Positions 1-5,207 of a stretch of 5,207 nt of DNA are shown in pieces; the first letter of the stretch is position 1, and each line of letters opens with the position of its first letter. Made by a program: the position numbers and the translations under genes. A model generated the notes under the pieces. It had not been told where the DNA came from and did not search any database. It saw nothing but the letters and a program-made list of their open reading frames with translations. Origin of the DNA: Verrucomicrobia bacterium UBA673 (GTDB lineage: Bacteria; Verrucomicrobiota; Verrucomicrobiia; Limisphaerales; UBA1096); contig DBNL01000141.1 of NCBI GenBank assembly GCA_002299785.1, positions 1 through 5,207 on the forward strand. The letters run 5' to 3'.

Positions 1-813
1 TCCAACGAGATTATCGAGTTTGTGTCGCAAGCGCTACTCGGTCCCGGCTCCGAGATCGTCGTGTCGCAATACTGCTTCGCCATTTATCCGCTTGTCGCGA
101 TGATGATGGGAGCCAAGGTGAACGTCGTTCCCGCAGTCGCTCATGGGCATGATCTGCCGTCCATGCTCGGGGCGATCACGCCGTCGACGCGCGTTGTCTG
201 GGTGGCCAATCCAAACAATCCCACCGGCACCTTGGCCAAGCCGGGCGATGTCCGCGCGCTTGTTGATCAAGTGCCGGACGACGTGCTGCTGGTGATGGAC
301 GAGGCGTATTACGAGTTCCTCGACGAGCCGGTGGACCTGCTGCCGCTGGTGCGTTCCGGCGAAAAGCCAAACCTACTTCTGATGCGCACTTTCTCGAAAA
401 TCTACGGCCTAGCCGGGTTGCGCATTGGGTACGGCATTGGACATCCCGACTTCGTTTCCGCGCTGGAGAAAGTTCGCCAGCCATTCAACACCAACGCTGT
501 GGCGCAGGCTGGTGCGATAGCTGCGCTTGACGACGACGCGCACATAGCCACCACTCGCAGCACCAATGCGGATGGGCTGAAGTTTTTTGAAGCGCTCTGC
601 GTGGAGCAGGGAATTGAGTTTGTACCGTCGTACGCCAACTTCGTGATGCTGCGGGTCGGCGACGGGCAGGCGGTTTTCGAGGCGATGCAGCGGCAGGGTG
701 TGATCACTCGTCCGATGGGCGGCTATGGCCTCCCCGAATGGATTCGTCTCTCCATAGGCACAGCAAAAGAAAACCAACGAGCCAGCGAATCACTCAATGC
801 TGCGCTGACCTAA
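1..813 (+). CDS. hisC: Histidinol-phosphate aminotransferase, 5' end missing
   Basis: Cytoplasmic PLP-dependent aminotransferase (fold type I, class II) that exchanges the amino group between glutamate and imidazole-acetol phosphate to give histidinol phosphate in histidine synthesis. The frame is open from base 1, reading SNEIIEF, which matches the conserved (G)S(D/N)E segment about 85 residues into the family. Some 270 residues of a usual 350-370 are therefore present, and the true start lies left of the window. A GTG at 22 is internal, not the start. Seen in order: VANPNNPTG near 202-228 (cofactor-binding Asn), VMDEAYYEF near 292-318 (Asp that contacts the pyridine nitrogen, and Tyr), and SKIYGLAGLRIGY at 394-432. 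In that last motif the Lys codon at 397-399 is the Schiff-base lysine and the following Arg binds phosphate. WIRLSIGT near 739-762 supplies the carboxylate-binding Arg. The gene ends in TAA. No other his gene is visible. Some HisC homologues also accept aromatic substrates, so the exact substrate is inferred. Confidence 0.95.
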   Translation, partial: SNEIIEFVSQALLGPGSEIVVSQYCFAIYPLVAMMMGAKVNVVPAVAHGHDLPSMLGAITPSTRVVWVANPNNPTGTLAKPGDVRALVDQVPDDVLLVMDEAYYEFLDEPVDLLPLVRSGEKPNLLLMRTFSKIYGLAGLRIGYGIGHPDFVSALEKVRQPFNTNAVAQAGAIAALDDDAHIATTRSTNADGLKFFEALCVEQGIEFVPSYANFVMLRVGDGQAVFEAMQRQGVITRPMGGYGLPEWIRLSIGTAKENQRASESLNAALT

Positions 814-830
814 ACCCTGTCAGTCAGGGG

Positions 831-1154
831 CTAATCGAAGTGGATGCGTTTGCTTTTGCGGAGGAGGGTCAGCGGGAGTTTGTCACCGACCTTGTAGTTG
901 AGCTTCAGGTGCATGTTGAAATGCTGGAACTTATCCGTAGCGGGTTACCTTTCATGCCGATGATACTGTCGCCTTTTTGCAGGCCGGCCCGCTTGTTGGT
1001 GCGCCTGACCTCGGCGTGGGCGGTCGCGAGATCGTTATAAGTCCATAAATCGGCGGCGCGGGCGTTTTCGTCCTGCAATACTTTGAGCAGCTTGGCCAAG
1101 CACGAGCGAGGCACAATGACGAGTAGAGGTAAGTGAGGTTGGTTTTATTTTCAT
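831..1154 (-). pseudogene. Decayed PDZ-domain protein gene (frameshifted remnant)
   Basis: No intact gene fits 814-1267, but the minus strand carries a readable remnant in two frames. The first runs from about 1114 (GTG) down to 938. It contains LWTYNDLATAHAEVRRTNK, then AGLQKGDSIIGMKGNPL, a typical PDZ carboxylate-loop and beta-strand segment. That frame then ends at a nearby TGA. Moving to the next frame at about 936, as if one base had been lost, continues the domain as DKFQHFNMHLKLNYKVGDKL, then PLTLLRKSKRIHFD and a TAG at 831-833. The VGDKLPLTLLRKSK stretch is the usual last PDZ strand. Upstream, an ATG at 1154 lies in a third frame with a weak GAG before it, so a second frameshift is possible. 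PDZ domains normally have more sequence before AGLQKGD, and the N-terminal part resembles the start of a thioredoxin-fold domain, so an internal deletion is likely. The parent may have been an exported thioredoxin/PDZ or HtrA-like protein; this is inference. Confidence 0.6.
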
Positions 1155-1267
1155 TTTCTCAAGTGATTGGCTAATCAGTCGAATGCGCCGTCCACCTGCA
1201 TAAAACAACAAACGCAATTTCTTCTCGCTTGCCAAGCGGGGGGGTTTTCCTTACTGATGCCCGTCGG

Positions 1268-2041
1268 ATGAGTAAACTGCTTGAAGGAAAAACTGGGGTT
1301 GTTTTTGGTGTTGCCAACAAACGATCGATTGCGTGGGGCATCGCGCAGGCATGGCATGAAGCCGGGGCCAGGCTGGCGTTCACGTACCAGGGCGACCGAC
1401 TCAAAGGCAATGTCGAGCAGTTGGCCGCTGAGTTTGGCGATGACACTCTGATCACCGATTGTGACGTGTCAAAGGACGGGGACATCGACCGCGTGTTTGC
1501 CGAGGTTGGAAACCATTTCAACGGCAAACTCGACATGCTGCTGCACTCCGTGGCGTTCGCGCCGCGCGAAGCGCTCGAGGGCCGCTTCGTGAATACCACG
1601 CGTGAGGCGTTTACCACCGCGCTCGATATCAGCGCTTATTCGCTGGTGGCCCTGGCCCGGGGGGCGGAGCCGTTGATGACAGATGGTGGCAGCATCACTG
1701 GCATGAGCTATTACGGCGCGGAGAAAGTTGTTCCGCACTACAACGTCATGGGTGTGGCCAAGGCGGCGCTCGAGGCCGGCACGCGTTATTTGGCGGCTGA
1801 CCTTGGTGAAAAGAAAATTCGTGTGAACTGCATTAGCGCAGGCCCGGTGAACACCCTGGCCGCGCGCGGTATCGCCGGGTTTACCAAGTTGATGAGTCAT
1901 CACGCCTCCTACGCACCGCTCAAGCGCAACGTCACCGCCGAGGAACTGGGCCAGACCGGCGTGTTCCTCGCCAGCGACGGTGGCACGGCCATCACTGGCC
2001 AGGTCATCTACGTCGACTGCGGTTACCAAATCATGGGCTAA
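1268..2041 (+). CDS. fabI: Enoyl-[acyl-carrier-protein] reductase (NADH)
   Basis: Cytoplasmic short-chain dehydrogenase-type enzyme that reduces trans-2-enoyl-ACP to acyl-ACP, the last step of each cycle of type II fatty acid synthesis. The 257-residue product has the usual FabI length. Seen: the modified nucleotide-binding loop GVANKRSIAWGIA (residues 14-26), DCDVSKD near 64-70, HSVAFAP near 93-99, and the FabI catalytic arrangement SYYGAEKVVPHYNVMGVAK. In that stretch Tyr158 and Lys165 form the Tyr-x6-Lys pair and Tyr148 is the second tyrosine. SAGPVNTLAARGI follows at 190-202, and the protein ends in GQVIYVDCGYQIMG. Alanine in HSVAFAP sits where E. coli FabI has Gly93; alanine is also natural in some other FabI proteins, so it is not evidence of resistance. 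ATG 1268 is chosen because MSKLLEGKTG matches the usual N-terminus. An in-frame TTG at 1229 would add 13 atypical residues. No clear Shine-Dalgarno or promoter was found. The last 11 bases overlap the convergent gene. Confidence 0.95.
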   Translation: MSKLLEGKTGVVFGVANKRSIAWGIAQAWHEAGARLAFTYQGDRLKGNVEQLAAEFGDDTLITDCDVSKDGDIDRVFAEVGNHFNGKLDMLLHSVAFAPREALEGRFVNTTREAFTTALDISAYSLVALARGAEPLMTDGGSITGMSYYGAEKVVPHYNVMGVAKAALEAGTRYLAADLGEKKIRVNCISAGPVNTLAARGIAGFTKLMSHHASYAPLKRNVTAEELGQTGVFLASDGGTAITGQVIYVDCGYQIMG

Positions 2042-2927
2042 GCGGCTGCCGCGTTTTGCCGCTGGCCAAGCGATCAAGTTCATGTGTGAGTCCTTCGCGG
2101 AAGGTCGGGTAGTTATGTGATACTCCAAAGGTTTTCTTGATGAGTTTGTTGGAGACGCGTTTATTGGTGATGCGGCGTTTACGGGTGGAGGGATTCGGCT
2201 CGGGGACGAAGGGAGGCATGGGACGTCCTGTGGTGTCGCTAAGCCACTTGAAAAATTTTAACTGCGTTACTGGCTCGTCGTCGGTGATATTGTAAATGCC
2301 GCGCTGCCCGACGGATTCAAGTGCCAGGATAGTGGACTCCACCAAATCATCGAGATGCACCATGTTGAGGAATCGTTTTCCGTCGCCCTCGATGACGGCG
2401 GTCCCGTTCATGAATTTTAGAAACAGGTGGCCTCGTCCTGGGCCGTAAATTCCGGACGACCGAAGAATGGCGACTGCTGGGCCGGCGTCCAAAATATTAT
2501 GTTCAGCCTCCAGTAGAATATTGGTTGCGATGTTATGAGAGGTATCGGCATCATTTTCGGAAACCCATTCGCCGTTCGTTTGACCGTAAACACTCGTGCT
2601 GCTGATGAGCACGACGGACTGGGCCTTCGCCGTCTTGAGCCATTGAGCAACGTGTTTCGATCCAAGGCCGTAGACTTTTCTGTACGCCTCCTTGCCACCT
2701 CGCGAAGATGAGGCGGCAAGTACAATCCTGTCATATTTGCCGTCGAGTTTTTTTTTAAATTCGGTCTCGTCGGTGATGTCGAGATTGACGGGGCGGATGC
2801 CGAACTTGGCCAGACGGTCGTTGTGTTCACTGCTGCGTCGGATGCCGGTGACGTCGTGGCCAAGCGCGATCAGGCGTTGACCAAGCACTTCGCCGACGTA
2901 GCCACATCCTATGATCAAAGTGCGCAC
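2031..2927 (-). CDS. YeeZ-like NAD(P)-binding epimerase/dehydratase family protein
   Basis: Atypical short-chain dehydrogenase of 298 residues with an N-terminal Rossmann fold. Seen: LIIGCGYVG at residues 4-12 (the GxGxxG dinucleotide loop), VLISSTSVYGQTNGEWVSE at 106-124 (the conserved SST-VYG strand), LRSSGIYGPGRG at 155-166, and NMVHLDDLVE at 188-197, a typical epimerase-family motif. The usual catalytic YxxxK is not present: the corresponding region reads NIATNILLEAEHNIL, and E. coli YeeZ and its relatives also have a divergent LLEAE segment here. The substrate is therefore unknown; nucleotide-sugar chemistry is only a family-level guess. GTG 2927 is chosen because the family starts right at the Rossmann strand. 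The frame stays open upstream to 3143, but those 72 residues look non-coding and would overlap the divergent gene. A run of nine A on the coding strand encodes Lys58-Lys60. The gene ends in TGA inside the end of fabI. Confidence 0.85.
   Translation of the reverse strand: MRTLIIGCGYVGEVLGQRLIALGHDVTGIRRSSEHNDRLAKFGIRPVNLDITDETEFKKKLDGKYDRIVLAASSSRGGKEAYRKVYGLGSKHVAQWLKTAKAQSVVLISSTSVYGQTNGEWVSENDADTSHNIATNILLEAEHNILDAGPAVAILRSSGIYGPGRGHLFLKFMNGTAVIEGDGKRFLNMVHLDDLVESTILALESVGQRGIYNITDDEPVTQLKFFKWLSDTTGRPMPPFVPEPNPSTRKRRITNKRVSNKLIKKTFGVSHNYPTFREGLTHELDRLASGKTRQPLSP
2041..2063 (+). terminator. Possible terminator hairpin after fabI
   Basis: Directly at the fabI stop codon, AGCGGC (2041-2046) can pair with GCCGCT (2058-2063). 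Alternatively a smaller GCGG-CTG-CCGC hairpin (2042-2052) is followed by GTTTT. The T run is short, and the whole element lies inside the 3' coding end of the convergent epimerase gene, so it may be coding sequence only. Confidence 0.25.
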
Positions 2928-3016
2928 GCGGCCACTATATCGCCTGGCCGTGCGGGGGGGCGAATCATTTTGGACTTTGCCAGTTGCAAGCTCGCCCGTA
3001 CGTTTTGTGGCGGAAC
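2928..3016. promoter_or_regulatory. Divergent intergenic region, presumed to hold two promoters
   Basis: These 89 bases separate the start codons of the YeeZ-like gene (-) and the isomerase-like gene (+), so promoters for both are expected here or just inside the genes. I found no convincing -35/-10 pair on either strand. The region contains a run of seven G (2954-2960) and the palindrome TTGCAA (2984-2989). Its role is inferred from gene arrangement only. Confidence 0.35.
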
Positions 3017-4645
3017 ATGAGCCGAGTGAAAAAGTTAAAGGAGAAGCAGGTTTATATCGTGGCCAACGGCGACTTGCGGTTGTCGGCCAATCAGGTTTGC
3101 TGGGCGGAGCAATCAAAAATGGAGGCCACGCTGGCCAAGGCACTCAAGGCCGAGGGCTGGACAGCGGTGCGCGCCCACTCGTTCGATCGCAAAAAGAAAC
3201 ATGGATTCATCGACTCGCAAAAGCGCGGCTTGGAGGTGTTTCGCACGATCGATCCCGACGCGATGCTGATCGTCGCCGAGTGCGTTTGGCAATATAGCCA
3301 GCACATCCTGCCCGGGCTCTCAACGCATCGCGGGCCGATTCTCACGGTGGCCAACTGGAGCGGTACGTGGCCGGGGCTCGTCGGCATGCTGAATCTGAAC
3401 GGCTCACTCACCAAAATGGGTGTGGCATACAGCACGTTGTGGAGTGAGAAGTTCACCGATAAATATTTTCGCCACGGCTTGCGTCAATGGCTGGGCGGGG
3501 GCGGGGTGACACATGACCAAAGTCACGTGCGGAGTCTCGACCTGCTCAAGCTGCCTCCCGTCGAGGTGCGACTTGGTCAAGCGGTTGGGCGGCGACTGCG
3601 CGACGGCAAGGCAATCATGGGCGTTTTCGACGAGGGCTGCATGGGCATGCACAACGCGATCATCCCTGATGAGTTACTCAACCCGACCGGACTGTACAAG
3701 GAGCGCCTGAGCCAGTCGGCGCTATTCGCCGCGATGGGCGAGGTCAGCAACGACGAGGCGGCCAGGGTTTATGCCTGGTTAAAAAAGAAGGGCGTGAGAT
3801 TTTGCCTTGGGCCGGACGAGGCGAGTGATCTCACCGAGGCGCAGGTGTTGGAGCAGTGTAAAATGTACATCGCTGCCGTGAGGATTGCTGACGAGTTCGG
3901 ATGCGAGACAATTGGCATCCAGTACCAGCAGGGGCTGAAAGATTTGACTCCGGCGAGTGATTTGGCCGAGGGCATGTTAAACAACGTCGATCGTCCGCCG
4001 GTGAGCGATATCCTGGGGCGCGAGTTGTTCGCCGGGCGCGCGGTGCCTCACTTTAACGAGGTGGATGAGTGCGCCGGGTTGGATGCGCTGGCGACGAACC
4101 GACTGTGGATGGAGCTGGGCTGGCCGCCGGAGAACACGCTGCACGATTTACGCTGGGGCGACTCGTGCAAAATCAACGGGCGCAGTGAATACGTCTGGGT
4201 GTTTTTGATTTCCGGCGCCGCGCCGCCGGCTCATTTCATCGGCGCCTGGAAAGGCGCGTCAAGCGAGCGGCAGCCGTCGATGTATTTCCGGCTGGGCGGC
4301 GGCACGCTCAAGGGAGTTTCCAAGCCGGGCTGGATCGTCTGGAGCCGGGTGTTCGTGATGGACGGCGAACTGCAGTGCGACATCGGTGTAGCCGAGGTGG
4401 TGGAACTTTCGCAAAAGGAAACCGACCGGCGCTGGCGCGAGACGACGCCGCAATGGCCGATTATGCATGCTGTGCTCAAGGGCGTTTCGCGCGATCAAAT
4501 GATGGCGAGGCACAAGTCCAATCACATTCAAGTGGTTTACGCGCCGGGCGAAAAAGCCGCGCACAGGGGCGCGCGGATTAAGGCGTCAATGCTTGCCGAG
4601 ATGGGCCTCAAAGTGCAGCTTTGCGGCGGGGTGAATTTGAAATAA
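3017..4645 (+). CDS. L-fucose/L-arabinose isomerase-like family protein
   Basis: Predicted soluble cytoplasmic protein of 542 residues with no signal peptide or membrane segment. Its length and pattern recall the fucose/arabinose isomerase superfamily, whose members interconvert aldoses and ketoses with a divalent metal ion. Seen: VANWSGTWPGLVGMLNLNGS (residues 111-130), FDEGCMGMHNAIIPDELLNP (204-223), IGIQYQQGLKDLTPASDL (299-316), HFNEVDECAGLDALATNR (345-362) and KSNHIQVVY (500-508). Family knowledge puts the metal on two acidic residues and one late histidine. Glu348 or Asp350 in FNEVDE and His503 in SNHIQ are candidates, but this assignment is inferred. ATG 3017 is preferred over an in-frame TTG at 2984, because the first beta-strand (QVYIVANGD) follows shortly. 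A GGAG near 3040 lies inside the reading frame and is too far from the GTG at 3059 to set a start. A membrane-protein gene follows after three bases. The substrate is unknown, and no sugar kinase, aldolase or transporter is visible to identify one. Confidence 0.75.
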   Translation: MSRVKKLKEKQVYIVANGDLRLSANQVCWAEQSKMEATLAKALKAEGWTAVRAHSFDRKKKHGFIDSQKRGLEVFRTIDPDAMLIVAECVWQYSQHILPGLSTHRGPILTVANWSGTWPGLVGMLNLNGSLTKMGVAYSTLWSEKFTDKYFRHGLRQWLGGGGVTHDQSHVRSLDLLKLPPVEVRLGQAVGRRLRDGKAIMGVFDEGCMGMHNAIIPDELLNPTGLYKERLSQSALFAAMGEVSNDEAARVYAWLKKKGVRFCLGPDEASDLTEAQVLEQCKMYIAAVRIADEFGCETIGIQYQQGLKDLTPASDLAEGMLNNVDRPPVSDILGRELFAGRAVPHFNEVDECAGLDALATNRLWMELGWPPENTLHDLRWGDSCKINGRSEYVWVFLISGAAPPAHFIGAWKGASSERQPSMYFRLGGGTLKGVSKPGWIVWSRVFVMDGELQCDIGVAEVVELSQKETDRRWRETTPQWPIMHAVLKGVSRDQMMARHKSNHIQVVYAPGEKAAHRGARIKASMLAEMGLKVQLCGGVNLK

Positions 4646-4648
4646 CCG

Positions 4649-5207
4649 ATGAGTGACGAGCCGTTAAAAACGGAGCCGAGCGGCATCTCCGAGTGGCGTT
4701 GGCCAAGCGTGATCGTGCTGGTCGCTGCGCTTGGCCTTGTGGCTTTTATTTACTTCATCAAGACTCCCGAGCGGCTCGTCGAGACGGCGGGCAGTGGAGC
4801 GCTCGAAGTGGCCAAGGTGCTGGACGAAGCGGCGGCCAAGTTTCGGAAGGGCAACATCACCGAGACATTTATCGCCAGCCTGCCCAAACTGGAGAGCGAG
4901 CGCAGCGGACTGCTGGAGGTGGCCAAGGTCACCTCGACAGAGACGTTTCGCACTGAGGATGAACGAACTTACGACTTCAAGTGGTTTGAAGTCGATGCCG
5001 GCACGACGATCACCGAGATTCGCGTGCCGGTGACGTACCGGTATCATTTGCGGATGCGCGATACGTGGGAGTTGTCGGTCTCGAACAATGTCTGCATCGT
5101 GCACGCGCCGGAGATTCGGCCGAGTCAGCCGCCCGCGGTTCACACAGATCGTATGGAGAAATCGTCAAACGAGGGCTGGGCGCGCTTCAATGCTGATGAG
5201 CAAATGG
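4649..5207 (+). CDS. Single-pass membrane protein, 3' end missing
   Basis: The frame from ATG 4649 stays open to the right edge, giving 186 complete residues of an unfinished protein. It starts MSDEPLKTEPSGISEWRWPS, then has one hydrophobic segment at about residues 20-37 (VIVLVAALGLVAFIYF). A mostly polar region follows, with a helix-rich part at about 45-95 and a beta-rich part containing TEIRVPVTYRYHLRMRDTWE and SNNVCIVHAPEIRPSQPP. This suggests an N-terminal anchor with the rest outside the cytoplasm, although the segment could also be an uncleaved signal. The later part loosely resembles DUF4230-type proteins, which I cannot confirm. It begins three bases after the isomerase stop codon without a visible Shine-Dalgarno, so the two are probably co-transcribed and translationally coupled. 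Function unknown. Confidence 0.8.
   Translation, partial: MSDEPLKTEPSGISEWRWPSVIVLVAALGLVAFIYFIKTPERLVETAGSGALEVAKVLDEAAAKFRKGNITETFIASLPKLESERSGLLEVAKVTSTETFRTEDERTYDFKWFEVDAGTTITEIRVPVTYRYHLRMRDTWELSVSNNVCIVHAPEIRPSQPPAVHTDRMEKSSNEGWARFNADEQM

Noticed and set aside
815..829. Small inverted repeat CCCTG-TCAGT-CAGGG just after hisC
   Set aside because: The stem is only five pairs and no T run follows, so it is too weak to call a terminator, although it lies between convergent genes.
738..1040. Plus-strand open frame of 100 codons overlapping the end of hisC
   Set aside because: It overlaps the well-supported hisC end in another frame and then runs antisense to the PDZ remnant; the protein shows no recognisable motif.
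1199..1204. CATAAA as a possible -10 box for fabI
   Set aside because: No acceptable -35 element lies at 16-18 bases upstream, so a promoter cannot be supported.
1558..1575. Alanine in the HSVAFAP motif of FabI as a triclosan-resistance change
   Set aside because: Alanine at this position is natural in other FabI proteins, so it does not indicate selected resistance.
1469..2128. Minus-strand open frame of 219 codons opposite fabI
   Set aside because: It is antisense to strongly conserved fabI coding sequence, has no recognisable domain, and overlaps the end of the epimerase gene in a different frame.
2928..3143. N-terminal extension of the epimerase frame by 72 codons
   Set aside because: The extension is rich in Pro, Arg and Trp, lacks family similarity and runs antisense into the isomerase gene; the Rossmann strand begins at the GTG at 2927.

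Overview
This 5.2 kb window is a moderately GC-rich bacterial chromosomal segment. It holds four housekeeping or metabolic genes, one membrane-protein gene cut by the right edge, and one decayed gene remnant. No rRNA, tRNA, CRISPR array, insertion sequence or phage gene was recognised. Shine-Dalgarno sequences are weak or absent at most starts. That, with the gene types (a 542-residue fucose-isomerase-like protein, a YeeZ-like epimerase, a FabI ending in GYQIMG and a PDZ remnant), recalls the Planctomycetes-Verrucomicrobia group. The assignment is an impression, not a demonstrated result.

Layout: positions 1-813 (+) are the C-terminal three quarters of histidinol-phosphate aminotransferase (HisC). 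Positions 831-1154 (-) hold a broken gene ending in a recognisable PDZ domain, interrupted by at least one frameshift and apparently shortened internally. Positions 1268-2041 (+) encode enoyl-ACP reductase FabI, whose 3' end overlaps the 3' end of the convergent gene at 2031-2927 (-), a YeeZ-type NAD(P)-binding epimerase-like protein. An 89-base spacer separates that gene from a divergent pair on the + strand: a large sugar-isomerase-like protein (3017-4645) and, three bases later, a single-pass membrane protein (4649 to the end, incomplete).

The genes belong to different pathways: histidine synthesis, fatty acid elongation, a possible nucleotide-sugar or surface-sugar function, and sugar isomerisation. 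Only the isomerase and the membrane protein look like a transcription unit. No new defence or mobile system is evident. The points most worth a second look are the degraded PDZ gene, the divergent isomerase-like protein with its coupled membrane protein, and the frequency of the palindrome TGGCCA.
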